Below, piece by piece: positions 1 to 14,999 of a stretch of DNA of 64,000 bases (positions within the stretch are counted from its first letter, which is position 1; each line of letters starts with the position of its first letter). Made by a program: the position numbers and the translations under genes. This stretch comes from Paragorgia papillata. Lineage: Eukaryota; Cnidaria; Anthozoa; Scleralcyonacea; Coralliidae. The DNA lies in assembly GCA_035771165.1 (NCBI GenBank), contig JAWNZC010000353.1:1820001-1884000 (forward strand), in the 5' to 3' direction. The notes under the pieces were generated by a model. It was not told where the DNA came from and ran no database searches. It worked only from the letters and a program-made list of their open reading frames with translations.

Positions 1-4631
<4,631 letters not shown>

Positions 4632-4632
<1 letters not shown>

Positions 4633-6117
4633 AGAGAGGGAGAGAGGGAGAGAGGGAGAGAGGGAGAGAGGGAGAGAGGGAGAGAGGGAGAGAGGAAGAG
4701 AGGGAGAGAGGGAGAGAGGGAGAGAGAGGGAGAGAGAGGGAGAGAGAGGGAGAGGGAGGGAGAGGGAGGGAGAGGGAGGGAGAGGGAGGAGAATAGGGAG
4801 GGAGAGGGAGGGAGAGGGAGAGAGAGGGAGAGAGAGGGAGAGAGAGGAGAGAGAGGGAGAGAGAGGAGAGAGAGGGAGAGAACGGGAGAGAGAGGGAGAG
4901 AGAGGGAGAGAGAGGCAGAGAGAGGGAGAGAGAGAGGGAGGGAGAGGGAGAGAGAGGGAGAGAGAGAGGGGGGGGAAGAGGGGGGAAGAGGGGGGAAGAG
5001 GGGGAAGAGGGGGGGAAGAGGGGGGAAGAGGGGGGGAAGAGGGGGGGAAGAGGGGGGGAAGAGGGGGGGAAGAGGGGGGGGAAGAGGGGGGGAGAGGGGG
5101 GGAGAGGGGGGAGAGGGGGGGAGAGGGGGGAGAGGGGGGGAGAGGGGGGGAGAGGGGGGAAGAGGGGGGGGGAAGAGGGGGGAAGAGGGGGGGAAGAGGG
5201 GGGGAAGAGGGGGGGAAGAGGGGGGGAAGAGGGGGGAAGAGGGGGGAAGAGGGGGGAAGAGGGGGGAAGAGGGGGGAAGAGGGGGGGAAGAGGGGGGAAG
5301 AGGGGGGGAAGAGGGGGGGAAGAGGGGGGAAGAGGGGGGAAGAGGGGGGGAAGAGGGGGGAAGAGAGGGGGAAGAGGGGGCGAAGAGGGGGGAAGAGGGG
5401 GGAAGAGGGGGGGAAGAGGGGGGGAAGAGGGGGGGGGAAGAGGGGGGGAAGAGGGGGGGAAGAGGGGGGAAGAGGGGGGAAGAGGGGGGGGAAGAGGGGG
5501 GGGGAAGAGGGGGGAAGAGGGGGAAGAGGGGGGGAAGAGGGGGGGAAGAGGGGGGGAAGAGGGGGAAGAGGGGGGAAGAGGGGGGGAAGAGGGGGGAAGA
5601 GGGGGGGAAGAGGGGGGAAGAGGGGGGGGAAGAGGGGGGGAAGAGGGGGGGAAGAGGGGGAAGAGGGGGGAAGAGGGGGGGAAGAGGGGGGGAGAGGGGG
5701 GAAGAGGGGGGAAGAGGGGGGAAGAGGGGGGGAGAGGGGGGAGAGAGGGGGGAGAGGGGGGAGAGGGGGGGAGAGGGGGGGAGAGGGGGGGGGAGAGGGG
5801 GGGGGAGAGGGGGGAGAGGGGGGAGGGGGGGAGAGGGGGAGAGGGGGGAGAGGGGGGGAGGGGGGGAGAGGGGGGGAGAGGGGGGGAGAGAGGGGGGGAG
5901 AGGGGGGGGGAGAGGGGGGGAGAGGGGGGGAAGAGGGGGGGAGAGGGGGGGAGAGGGGGGGAGAGGGGGGGAGAGGGGGGGAGAGGGGGGGAGAGGGGGG
6001 GGAGAGAGGGGGGGGAGAGGGGGGGGGGAGGGGGGGAGGAGAGGGGGGGGAGGGGGGGGAGAGGGGGGAGAGGGGGGGAGAGGGGGGGAGTGGGGGGGAG
6101 AGGGGGGGGGGGGGAGA
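4632..6117. repeat. 1.5-kb homopurine tract (GGGAGA to GGGGGAAGA to GGGGGGAGA)
   Basis: Nearly every base is A or G on the plus strand; I count only about five pyrimidines (for example near 4,785, 4,882, 4,916, 5,371 and 6,091). The motif drifts along the tract from GGGAGA through GGGGGAAGA to G6-8AGA. Mirror symmetry and G-runs make triplex (H-DNA) and G-quadruplex formation possible. It joins the 5' end of CR1-like copy 2 to the 3' end of another non-LTR fragment. Confidence 0.95.
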
Positions 6118-6883
6118 GTAACCTATTGTAACCTATTTACAATTTTAAATACTAGTAAAAAGCGAAGGAACCGCCTGCGATTGGACAAAGAGAGCAATCC
6201 TAATTTATTACGCATGGTCTGGGTGCAGGTTTGTCTCTTAGCCTTAGTATCGAGCGCATGGCCTGATTCTGAAGGCGCTCAAGTTTGGTTGACATTTTCT
6301 TTGAGCAGTCTAGCCATACCATGCAACCATAGTCCATTATAGGTAAGACAGTCTGCTTATAGATTACCAGTAAAATGTCCTCTGTTAAAAAAGCAGAAGT
6401 CCAATTCAAGAGCTGCAGTTTAGGATAGACCTTTTTGCACACGTGTTTTAAGTGATTACTCCATGACAAAACATTGTCTACATAGACTCCCAAATACTTG
6501 TACGAGTCCACTTCCTTTAGCTTCCTATTATTTAGGTGGATGTTGATGTCGTCGGCTATTTTGAGGGCAGGGCGTGAGGCGATTTTCAGTCCCTCTGATT
6601 TCCCTGGATGCGCAACCATCGCATTGTTTTCGAGCCACTCTGCAACATGTGCCAGGTCTTCGTTTACACAATTTGCAACACAACTAATGTCTTTGTCTGA
6701 CGAGTGAATTTCGGTATCATCTGCAAAGAGTGTGCAGCTCGCGCGCTCAAGGACTGATGCTACGTCATCAAAATGGATGGAGAACAGCGTCGGTCCCAAT
6801 ACTGACCCCTGTGGTACCCCGTGTTTTATTGTCATTAAATCCGATGCAGCACCATTGCAACTGACAAATTGTTCCCGATTTTT
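6118..6883 (-). mobile_element. 3' end of a second non-LTR retrotransposon
   Basis: On the minus strand this supplies the RT palm and C-terminal part of a different non-LTR element: GVPQGSVLGPTLFS, LFADDTEIHSS, YKYLGVYVDNVLSWSNHL and YGCMVWLDCSKKM. It has a short 3' UTR ending in an AGGTTACAATAGGTTAC partial repeat that runs straight into C-rich repeat. Its 5' edge is the in-frame joint with BEL/Pao pol. It is clearly a different family from the two CR1-like copies to the left. Confidence 0.75.
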
Positions 6884-7498
6884 TAGATGGGGCAAGTACC
6901 ACACGTGACCTTCGCTTGCCGCTAGATTCTCTTCTTTTACTTTGGTAGCATATCCTTTGTCTATTATGCTGTTCATGAAGTTGACATAATCACCACGATA
7001 TTTGTCGTCGGCTGAAAGTTTCTTCTTCAGACTCTTCAGGCGTTGTTCCGCTTGTGAACGGTTATTTGGAAGGTTAACGTTTTCTCCCTTGAATGGTAAT
7101 GGCATCTCGTAGTGTGAGTCTTCACGATGTACAATTCCAGTTCCGACTTTCTTTAGGAACTCACGATCTTCCATTGACATTGCCAGTCCTTTCTCCTTTT
7201 CGGAAAAGTCTAGTTCAAACATTCTCTCTACGGTTCTAGGAGTTATTTCTTCCTTTATCTTTCTCTCTGCGACGATGCATCCTAATGATTTATTTTTATC
7301 TTGTAGTTGCGTTCTATTACAGTGGGTTGTACCATTGTTCTCCTGGCCTACTGGACCATTTATATACCAGCCAAGGATTGAACGTACTGCATATGGTTCA
7401 ACGTCCTTACCGTGAACTACTTCTCTTGGACGTAGAGCTTTCGGACAGCTAAGGCCAATCAGGAGACCAACTTCCACATCCTCCATATATGAGGTCAA
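6200..7498 (-). pseudogene. Chimeric pol: BEL/Pao pol N-terminus fused to non-LTR RT
   Basis: One open frame of 432 codons joins two unrelated elements. Residues 1-205 are BEL/Pao pol: DVEVGLLIGLSCPKALRPRE, PYAVRSILGWYINGP, then the RT lead-in ending at HVWYLPHL. Residues 206-432 are a non-LTR RT from its NREQFVS segment through GVPQGSVLG and FADD to the C-terminus. The joint falls at 6,881-6,886 and keeps frame, so the BEL/Pao catalytic palm, RNase H and integrase are lost. A TAA at 7,499-7,501 and a frameshift near 7,550 separate it from the upstream gag-protease frame. Probably dead; whether the fusion is transcribed is unknown. Confidence 0.8.
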
Positions 7499-7506
7499 TT
7501 ACTCGC

Positions 7507-10281
7507 TTACTTTCTGCAGATGTTGAAATTTCCTCGCAACTTCTGGTCTTGGTATTTCTTCTCGGCCATCGGTATCTGTTGTCTCACATAGCTTCTGGGA
7601 AGATCTAGACATACGTCGTCTTGCTGATAGTTGACTGCTACTAGTCCATTTACCACCTTTGTGTTGATCTCTTGTGTACCATGCATGGTTGTTAGCACCA
7701 ACGTTGTGTCACCACCGTCAATACCAAGCTCTTTCATTGTTTCTTCCTTGATAAATGTTCCACCACTTCCATTGTCTAATAGGGCGTACACTTTAACCCT
7801 CTTCTCTGGTTTACTCTTTTGGTATACCCACACATGTACTATACCCATATTGACGGGAACATCACCAGCTTCAGTGATACTACATACCGTGAATGCGTTG
7901 TTTACTCGCTCTTGATGGTTTTCCTCTACGTCATGTGTTTCTCCTTTCTCGTTATATTTCTTATACGTATTTCCATTTCTCTTGAACTTCGGCTTCCAAT
8001 CGGAGTCGTGCAGCACTGAAGGATGTTTCTTCTCACACGTCTTGCACGTCATCTTATCGTTGCATTTGCTAGAAATATGTCCTGGTTTTAGGCATCCAAA
8101 ACATAGTCCTTTATCTCTAATGAAGTCCTTACGGTCGTCTAGGGGCTTCTTATGGAATTCATCGCACTCGCTCAGATCATGCGGTGTAGAGCACAATTTG
8201 CACCTTTTGGAACTAGGCTTATTAGAGTCCTCTTCCCTTTCCTTGATCTTGGTATCAAAGCTTCTGGTACCCTTTCCTCTTCCATATCTGCCGCTGTTGC
8301 CAGATGTAACCTTGCCATCTTTTTCCTTCGACTTCTCTAGGAACCCTTCTGAAAACACTGGATCTGTAGCTAGGTCAGCCTGCTCAGTAACAAACTTGGA
8401 AAACTCACCAAAGCTCGCATTTCTACGTTGGCTACTTCTTATTCTGCTAGCTCTCTCCGTCCATTTACTTCTTAGGTATAGTGGTAACTTCTCCCACAGC
8501 CGTCGCAGAACCTGAGCCGTATTCAAGTCATCCATGCAGGGCATGCCGGTCGTTGCATTCTTCGCTTGCTCCAATGCAATGGCAAATTCTTGCCTGTCCT
8601 TGGCCTTTACTGATGACCAGTTAGTCAGCCTGGTGATGTGTGCATTCGCAACCTTGAAGGGATCCCCAAAATGCTTCTTTAACAGGGCTTTAGCTTCGCC
8701 ATACGAGTCTTTCGATTTCATTTGAGTGCATCCTTTAATTACCTCCTTCGCCTTGCCGATGGTGTACTGGTCCAAGAAGTATAACCGTTCGATAGGGCTC
8801 TCCACTTTAGATTCTATGAGAGTTTCAAATGCATTAGTAAATGTCGAGTAATCCATCGCGTCTCCAGAAAACATGGGGGGTTTATGAAATGGCAGTGAAC
8901 TTCGGACTTGTTGGACCATTATCATTTCAGAAATGTTAGCCTGTTTCTGTTGTACTTTAAGAAATTCCTGATACATGCTGTCACTTAATAGCAGAGAAAT
9001 GGAGTCTTGGTTAATTGTTTCTTCAGTATTTTGTTGGGCATCTCTGAAGTTCTGGCAAGCACTAGGTAATTCTTCTGGAGGTCTTGTGGGATTATTATTT
9101 CCTGTAGCAAATGGTGTTGCACTCGGATTCATTGGAGAGGGACTCACATTTTCTTTAGAACCTGGCTTTACATGTCTGGAGCTAGAAACTATCACATCAT
9201 TCAAAGACTCAAGGAGTTCGCCATCCTTCGGGATGTTAGGCTTTACTGTTGGACTTGTAAGGGAGGTTGCTCTCATCGCTGCTCGTATTGGCTCTGATGG
9301 GCCCACTACACCATTACTAACTGGAACTGGTTGAACTAGTTTGCTTGTGGTAGGGTTGTGTGGTAGACCTTGGGTGACAATTGGTGTAGAATACTGTACT
9401 TGCATGGAGTCAAGTTTATTGTTCAAGTCATTGTCAATTTCTTCTCGTTCAAACTGCTCATAAATTCGTTCTTCATCCTTGGCGTGGGCTATCATTCGCT
9501 TTAGCTCAAGTTCCTCAGCAGCCATTTTCAAAGCTTGACTTTCTTTTAAAAAGGCTGCCTTAATCTCTAGTGAAGCTGTTTTGGCTTTAGTTTGAATCAA
9601 GTATGATCGGCTAGAAGACCCACATGCTGACGAGCGCTTGGAATGAGAGTACTTAGATTTTGAACTTCTACCAAACTCTTCTTTTCCAGATGCCTTTGCT
9701 TCATTCAGGTAATCAACTATGCTTTGCTTAAATGTAAATATTTCCTTACCGTACAAATCATACCACTCAATTGCGTGTTGTATTTCATCTTCATCATCTA
9801 AAGTCTTCAAGTAATTTTCATGTACATCTTGCATCAAGACAAATAACTCGTCTAATTCCCTTGTTTCTATTCGCACTAGTTTTTGGTTTGAAAAGCCAGA
9901 CAGTAGTGGTTTAATCTTGTTCATTTGTTTGGTGATATTTGACAAAGCAGTTTTTCGATCGTTCTTCGTTTTATCTACTCTATATTGCCTACCTTTCTCT
10001 GTAGGTACTTTCTTTCGGGCTCCGTCTTTGGTGTTTTCGTTGTATTCGGGTCTTGGGATTCCTGTGGTTCGATCATCCGCTGCACTTTCTTTGTCTGGTC
10101 TCGCAGGCGCATTATCCTTTGCCAACATAGCCAAAACGTTTATTCCTATTAAGTCAGAGAGTTCTTTTCCAGCTTCCTTTCCGTAATCCTTAGCACTTTC
10201 TGGCATTTGTAGAGCTCCTGCACTTTCTTGGAAATCTTGTAGGCCGGCGTTGGAATTTTCCAAGGTTTGTTGTTCTTCCAT
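7507..10281 (-). CDS. BEL/Pao Gag-protease polyprotein (decayed at its 3' end)
   Basis: Structural and protease part of a BEL/Pao LTR retrotransposon; 924 codons from an ATG to a premature stop. A charged coiled N-terminal half is followed by the conserved Gag segment around residues 470-640 (LPFHKPPMFSGDAMDY, YFLDQYTIGKAKEVI, LTNWSSVKAKD), Cys-rich zinc-binding motifs including CFGCLKPGHISSKC (about 727-740), and an aspartic protease with ALLDNGSGGTFI (Asp near 836). A one-base frameshift close to 7,550 diverts the last residues out of the pol frame. Such elements make one Gag-Pol protein, so this copy cannot produce Pol. No LTR was recognised on either side. It is an ancient genomic copy and is only described here. 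Confidence 0.85.
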   Translation of the reverse strand: MEEQQTLENSNAGLQDFQESAGALQMPESAKDYGKEAGKELSDLIGINVLAMLAKDNAPARPDKESAADDRTTGIPRPEYNENTKDGARKKVPTEKGRQYRVDKTKNDRKTALSNITKQMNKIKPLLSGFSNQKLVRIETRELDELFVLMQDVHENYLKTLDDEDEIQHAIEWYDLYGKEIFTFKQSIVDYLNEAKASGKEEFGRSSKSKYSHSKRSSACGSSSRSYLIQTKAKTASLEIKAAFLKESQALKMAAEELELKRMIAHAKDEERIYEQFEREEIDNDLNNKLDSMQVQYSTPIVTQGLPHNPTTSKLVQPVPVSNGVVGPSEPIRAAMRATSLTSPTVKPNIPKDGELLESLNDVIVSSSRHVKPGSKENVSPSPMNPSATPFATGNNNPTRPPEELPSACQNFRDAQQNTEETINQDSISLLLSDSMYQEFLKVQQKQANISEMIMVQQVRSSLPFHKPPMFSGDAMDYSTFTNAFETLIESKVESPIERLYFLDQYTIGKAKEVIKGCTQMKSKDSYGEAKALLKKHFGDPFKVANAHITRLTNWSSVKAKDRQEFAIALEQAKNATTGMPCMDDLNTAQVLRRLWEKLPLYLRSKWTERASRIRSSQRRNASFGEFSKFVTEQADLATDPVFSEGFLEKSKEKDGKVTSGNSGRYGRGKGTRSFDTKIKEREEDSNKPSSKRCKLCSTPHDLSECDEFHKKPLDDRKDFIRDKGLCFGCLKPGHISSKCNDKMTCKTCEKKHPSVLHDSDWKPKFKRNGNTYKKYNEKGETHDVEENHQERVNNAFTVCSITEAGDVPVNMGIVHVWVYQKSKPEKRVKVYALLDNGSGGTFIKEETMKELGIDGGDTTLVLTTMHGTQEINTKVVNGLVAVNYQQDDVCLDLPRSYVRQQIPMAEKKYQDQKLRGNFNICRK

Positions 10282-10555
10282 ATTGTCGCCAAAGACAATC
10301 TAAGGTCGTACTGTTACCGCTAACTTTCGATTTTGGCGACTCTATAACAGCCAGTAATGATCGATGCTATCACTCTTGGCACTTACACTTTAATATCGAT
10401 TGACGTGTACGGTTCGAAGAGCGTACAACTTTTAACTCTTGACCAAGGTACGACCTTGTCCCGACTGTAGCGTGCTTCATCGCGCGCGCGGCCTTATGAG
10501 TAAAACAGGTAGCCTAAGAAAACTAGTGGGAGTTTGCACTACCACCTACACTGGT
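10282..10555 (-). other. BEL/Pao 5' leader and junction with Harbinger remnant
   Basis: On the minus strand this is the untranslated sequence ahead of the Gag ATG, including TTTGGCGACAAT just before it. I could not define an LTR end or a primer-binding site. The right part (from about 10,440) reads open in frame with the Myb-like gene but has no similarity I recognise, so the exact BEL/Harbinger junction is unclear. Confidence 0.4.
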
Positions 10556-11164
10556 AGTGTACGTGAAAGGTTTAATAAGCTTCTAAATGATTTTAAGGAT
10601 AAAACTAGAGCAGAGTTGGCTGGCTCTGGAATTGCACCAGATCCACTGACAGAGAATGAAACATTATTAGAGGAAATTGTGGAAATCATGAAAAATGTAG
10701 ATTTTGGGCAGGTTTCTTCCAGCAAAATTTCACAAAATGAAGAGAGAGAGATGGCACTTAAACTCAGAGATCAAGCTATGATGACATGGAGCAAAACACA
10801 GAAGGAAAGTTCAGATGTGCTATGTTGTGAATCTGATGACTCAGATTCCAAAAGCAATACAAACCCTGTAAAGAAAAGGAAGAGAAGATGTGGTACTGAA
10901 GCCTTAGAGTACCTTCAGCAAAAAAGGTATGTTGATGCAGAAATTAGAAGAGAGGAGTTGGCCTTTCGCAAAGAGCAAGTTGAAGTTGAACAACAAAAGC
11001 AGGAACAGTTACTAGAGCAATCCAAGCAACTAATGCAGTATATACAGGAGCAGGCTACTCTACAACAGCAACAATTTAATGTGATGCAGCAGCAAATGCA
11101 ACAACAGATGCAACTGCAAAGAAAAACTATGATGGCATTGGTTGAAAGGCTTGGTAAACAATAA
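10556..11164 (+). CDS. Harbinger-associated Myb/MADF-like protein, C-terminal exon
   Basis: The recognisable part begins SVRERFNKLLNDFKDK, the third-helix end of a Myb/SANT-like DNA-binding domain, followed by ELAGSGIAPDPLTENETLLE, an acidic stretch, a basic KKRKRR signal and a long Gln-rich coiled coil ending VERLGKQ. In PIF/Harbinger transposons a Myb-like partner helps the transposase into the nucleus and onto the ends. A splice acceptor (CTGGTAG) sits exactly at the start of the recognisable part, so the earlier open frame is probably intron or junk and the first helices are missing. It faces the transposase remnant 1.4 kb downstream. Confidence 0.6.
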   Translation, partial: SVRERFNKLLNDFKDKTRAELAGSGIAPDPLTENETLLEEIVEIMKNVDFGQVSSSKISQNEEREMALKLRDQAMMTWSKTQKESSDVLCCESDDSDSKSNTNPVKKRKRRCGTEALEYLQQKRYVDAEIRREELAFRKEQVEVEQQKQEQLLEQSKQLMQYIQEQATLQQQQFNVMQQQMQQQMQLQRKTMMALVERLGKQ

Positions 11165-11341
11165 GAGAAAACTTGCTAAATATAACTACCTTTGCAAGTA
11201 TATGTTAAAGTTAATGTGTGAAAGACATTCATTTAGTTATCAGAACTGATCATTACATTTTGTAAAAAGAGAATTTTTAAACATACGGGTGCACTGCTTG
11301 AACTTATCATGAGCCCGCATTACATAAAACTTTTGTATTTA

Positions 11342-11386
11342 AATAAAATGTTAGCAAATGTTACCTTGTTATAGTATGTCAATAAA
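11342..11386 (+). promoter_or_regulatory. Two AATAAA polyadenylation signals
   Basis: AATAAA occurs at 11,342 and 11,381, about 180-220 bases after the stop of the Myb-like gene and on the same strand, a plausible 3' end for its transcript. Confidence 0.4.
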
Positions 11387-11516
11387 GATAACATATTTGT
11401 ATGTTTCTCAAAACATGTAACTAATGATGTATTTTAGATTGGAAAAAAAAATGTTACAAAAAAATGAAATGAAATGTTTTACACACAAAGTAAAAACAGA
11501 CTCAGACCCCGTTTAC

Positions 11517-11612
11517 ACTAGAGCAAATGTTTCCGGATTCACATTGTTTTTTATTCCCATGAGGATGAAACACAATGTGAATCAGGATACTTTTGCTCTA
11601 ATGTAAACGGGG
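11517..11612. mobile_element. Hairpin MITE with CCCCGTTTACA termini
   Basis: Nearly the whole 96 bp is one inverted repeat: CCCCGTTTACACTAGAGCAA at the left pairs with TTGCTCTAATGTAAACGGGG at the right, and the inner GATTCACATTGT pairs with ACAATGTGAATC. No coding capacity. Confidence 0.8.
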
Positions 11613-11639
11613 CCTAAGAGTGTCCCATACTCCTATTCT

Positions 11640-11924
11640 GGGCGGTACTCCCATATATCAGGTTTACAGAGATGTGCCGCTTGACAAGGTCTGCTTTTTG
11701 CCATTTTTAGTCTGGAACAGGGTCTGGCTTTTTTATAATGCCTGGTATTTAGTCTGGCTCAAGGAACATTTTTCTTTCTTAAGGGTACAATTTTTTTGCC
11801 ATTTTGTCAGCAACAGAGCTGCCAAAATATGCAATTTCTCAGTCTGGAACGTTGGTCAGAGGTTCCGATGTATTGTAGGGATTCTGTGCTAAACCTCTAA
11901 CCTGGATTCTAGGGAGTACCGCCC
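11640..11924. mobile_element. MITE with GGGCGGTACTCCC terminal inverted repeats
   Basis: A perfect 13-bp inverted terminal repeat (GGGCGGTACTCCC / GGGAGTACCGCCC) bounds 285 bp of non-coding sequence. Similar ends are widespread in marine invertebrate genomes. Confidence 0.7.
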
Positions 11925-12079
11925 TTGAGTCTCCTACACTCTATAGGGCAAGTGTACTGTAGTTACAATGTGAGTTACACTTTATCAGTTCTAGAAAAAT
12001 TATCTATTTACTACATGTAATTAAAGTTTGCTTCAGATGCAATCATGCATGGAAAAAAGTTTGAATTATTCACTCAAAG

Positions 12080-12547
12080 CAGTGGCGTAGCCAGGGTCTT
12101 GGCTTGGACGGCAAGAACCTCAATCTCCTAGGGGGGTCCCCCAGAAAATATTTGATTTCTGGGGTCTCTGAAACACTATTTCCTGCATTTTGAGGCACGT
12201 ATTTAAGAGTAATCTGAAAGCCATAAATAACATAATTTTGTTGTTATCAAACCAGAACATAGAATGATACATGTCAGAATATCTTTAGATTTCTTTATAA
12301 ACAAGTCGTAAATGTAATAACAAGTTGGAGGTGTTTTGTATAGATCCTTAGTATTGTAATTTATAGCATATGCATGCCTGCTATATATATAACACATTAC
12401 TAGGCTACTCACTTGGCCTTAAAACAATGTACCCCCCCCCCTACAAGTTTCTCCACGGATTTAAACTTTTCATGAGAACGGTCTTGGAGACCATTGGGGG
12501 GGGGGATCCCCCTCACCTCCCCCTCCCCCCCCCCCCCTTGGCTACTG
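12080..12547. mobile_element. hAT-like non-autonomous element
   Basis: The left end CAGTGGCGTAGCCAGG is a typical hAT terminus; the right end (CCTTGGCTACTG) is a shortened match. The inside has poly-C runs and a segment (CAGAAAATATTTGATTTCTG) shared with the larger hAT-like element near 15.4 kb, so both belong to one family. The 8-bp flanks do not match, so the right end is eroded. Confidence 0.6.
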
Positions 12548-12560
12548 GAACAAAAAAAAG

Positions 12561-13579
12561 CTATGCAAAGTAATTTTGTAGTGTTGGGGGATCAACTTGA
12601 AAAAATTTTGAGGTACTGTTGCCATATAAGCAGGTGATAGCATTTCTCATCAACGCACTGACTATGTATTGTTTTCCCACCGCACTCATTCCTATTCTCA
12701 AGTTGTTCTTGTGGTCAATAAATTTAAAATAATTTGAAACATCGCCAAAAAGGCACTCAACAGACACACGAAGCCTGCTCTTTGCTCTGTTGAAATTCCT
12801 CATGTTTTGATTAAGAATAGGATCGTCACCTTGGCGGTAAGGGCACATGAGTTGTGGACGAAGAGGGTATGCTAAGTCTCCATAAAGGCAAAGGGTGTTC
12901 CCTGCTGGATCTAGTGCATTCAATTGAAGTGCAGTTAATAGATTTGAGTCAGTTAGCATGCCAGCATCATGTCGTCTACCTTCAACTGGACCATACAAGT
13001 TGGCTATCAGCCCATTGGAAATTGCCACTGACTAAAACTTTAGGCTATGAACGCGCTTATTGCCATTATATACAATTCTCTGATTTTTACCAGGACGTGC
13101 TACGTGATGAACAGTATCATCAACAAAGCCAAAACAAGTGGCAAGAGGGCATCCCATTCTTGTAATTGCTTGGCAGTAACGTTCCAAAAACACTGGAGAA
13201 AGAAAATCTTGGTTCCATGAAGTTAAAGATGGCCATGTGAATCGTAAAACTAAAACCAGTCTAAGACAACATTGCTTAGCATACATAACTCTGGAACCGG
13301 TCTGGCAAACCTGTGAATTAAATCGAAGTATCGGCATGGGTATGCAAGGCGTTTTAGAAGAATACAAAGACCTTCTCTTCCACTACAGATCGTACCTTGA
13401 GGGCATGTAAACTTGTCTGGAATTTGCAAGGCTAATGCCAAACCTGGAATATCTTCTTTTGCCACTCTAAATTCGGTAAGACACTCCGCTTGAATCGAGT
13501 TCGTCGAGGCAAAATGAATCGTACTCCCAGTAGGGGTGGCATGGATTTTCAGACCAAAAATTCGAATAAAGAATAGCAT
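12561..13579 (-). pseudogene. PIF/Harbinger DDE transposase remnant
   Basis: DDE_Tnp_4-type nuclease, which cuts the element's ends and inserts at three-base targets. Seen in order: FRVAKEDIPGLALALQIPDK (N-terminal helix-turn-helix), GFVDDTVHHVARPGKNQ (first catalytic Asp), NGNKRVHSLKF, GPVEGRRHDAGMLTDS (second Asp), LYGDLAYPLRPQLMCPY, RLRVSVECLFG (catalytic Glu) and a C-terminus near FFQVDPP. The frame is broken once between 13,250 and 13,367, and a TAG at about 13,032-13,034 falls where the family has Gln in LKFQSV. All three acidic residues survive, so inactivation is probably recent. Confidence 0.85.
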
Positions 13580-13802
13580 TCTTCTTCATTTATCACTCCA
13601 TCAGCCAAACAAAAGATTAGGTTGTCTCTAACATGTTGAAAAGACATGATTTCCAATATTTGGCTACTGACGACAGTGTTGTCAGTGGTCAAATCTTCAT
13701 GCGAATTTTGGCGCTCCTATTTACCGTACTCGCCCCAGTACACCAGACATAGTGTGTATCCCGGTCGACCGTAGTCGTAGTCCGTAGTCGGCGAATCTTA
13801 AA

Positions 13803-13876
13803 GTCCCTAATAGCTCAGTGATTACGGTGCCAATGTGTTGATTTGGAGACCTTGGACACGATTCCCAGTTGGGGCA
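13803..13876 (+). tRNA. tRNA-like sequence, probably a pseudogene or SINE head
   Basis: A 74-nt cloverleaf can be drawn. The 5' and 3' acceptor strands pair apart from one mismatch and one G-U pair. The A box reads TAGCTCAGTGATTACGG and the B-box region ACACGATTCCC. The anticodon stem CCAAT/TTTGG has one mismatch around a loop with GTT in anticodon position. The T stem has one mismatch and the TTC of the B box is changed, so a working tRNA-Asn is unlikely. Confidence 0.4.
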
Positions 13877-13958
13877 GTATTTATATTATTACTAATACAC
13901 ATTAGGTTTGGCCATAAACCAACAATAAATATTTGCAATACAGAAGGCTAAAAAATAC

Positions 13959-14180
13959 CTTGTGGAAAATTTATATCTAGTACCCATTCACCTGTGTGAC
14001 TAAACAGATCCACCAGTTTCTTGCATGCTTCGATGTCAAAGTATTCAGCTTTCACAGAAACGTGATTCTCAACCACCATGCTTTGTTCAAAGTTGAAGTG
14101 TGCCGGTAATATGCGCTGGCCAACAGGAGCATGATATACTAAAAATCCACTGACCGATTCGACCATTCCTGTAATGTTAC
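13959..14180 (-). CDS. Orphan internal exon of an unidentified gene
   Basis: A clean 222-nt open segment on the minus strand with a pyrimidine-rich acceptor (TTTGTTTTAAAG) and a good donor (ACAAG|GTATTT), the same phase at both ends. It encodes GNITGMVESVSGFLVYHAPV followed by FDIEACKKLVDLFSHTGEWV and LDINFPQ. The last part is loosely reminiscent of motif I of N4/N6-type DNA methyltransferases (…GDWVLDLF…), but the glycine-rich loop would lie in the next exon and is not found, so the function is open. No partner exon was found on this strand nearby. Confidence 0.35.
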
Positions 14181-14498
14181 CTTTAAAACAAAGAGAACAC
14201 CACAAATAAAACTTACAGTAATAAACATAGAAAGAATGTCTGTAAAACATACTGTATGTAATATAAACATTGTGATGGAATGAACTATATGGGATTTACA
14301 AGGCGATATGGCCATTGTAAATTTACATAAATATGTATATGTTTCACAATTATTTTAGGAATTCAAACTATTTTAGCTGAGTAGATTGAAGGAAATATTT
14401 ATGCAAACCACAGCGATTCTGAATTCAGTTGATGAATGCTCCTCAAAAATAGATTTCCTTTGTTTTCTACAATGAATTATTTATGAGTCCCACAAGTA

Positions 14499-14641
14499 TA
14501 GACCCCTTGCATGCATAAATTAAAGGGCAAATTTGGAGGGCAAAACAAAAGAATTTTCATAAATTATTCAATCTGTTGAAAGTCGGAAATTTGAAGTTGT
14601 CCTCCAAATTGGTCGTTTAATTTATGCATGCAAGGGGTCTA
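14499..14641. mobile_element. Hairpin MITE with TAGACCCCTTGCATGC ends
   Basis: Inverted terminal repeat of about 27 bp (TAGACCCCTTGCATGCATAA with its complement at the right end) around a 90-bp middle. No coding capacity. Confidence 0.75.
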
Positions 14642-14999
14642 TTATGTACTCGTTTGTTGATAATTTGACTTCCAGCTCTCTCCCTCAGTTAAATTATATT
14701 ATATTTCAAAATAGTAATTGACTGGACTGAGTAATATGAAGTGTTATACAGTGTTATACATAATAGTTCAGAGATGTCTATCGATTAACTTATAATGTGA
14801 TTTATAATTATTTTATCATTCTATTAGATAAAGGGAAACTTTTTACCAGTTGGCCATACCCATGAAGATATTGATGCACATTTGGGTGTTATCCAAAGCA
14901 TCTTAAATTACAGGATATTTATACAGTTGATGGTTAGTTCTGTTGAACATGATTTGTTTATATACAGTACGGTATGTTTGTACTTTTTGCTTAAGTTCT

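Noticed and set aside
10439..10555. N-terminal extension of the Myb-like protein
   Set aside because: A good splice acceptor lies where family similarity starts, and the upstream residues resemble no Myb helix.
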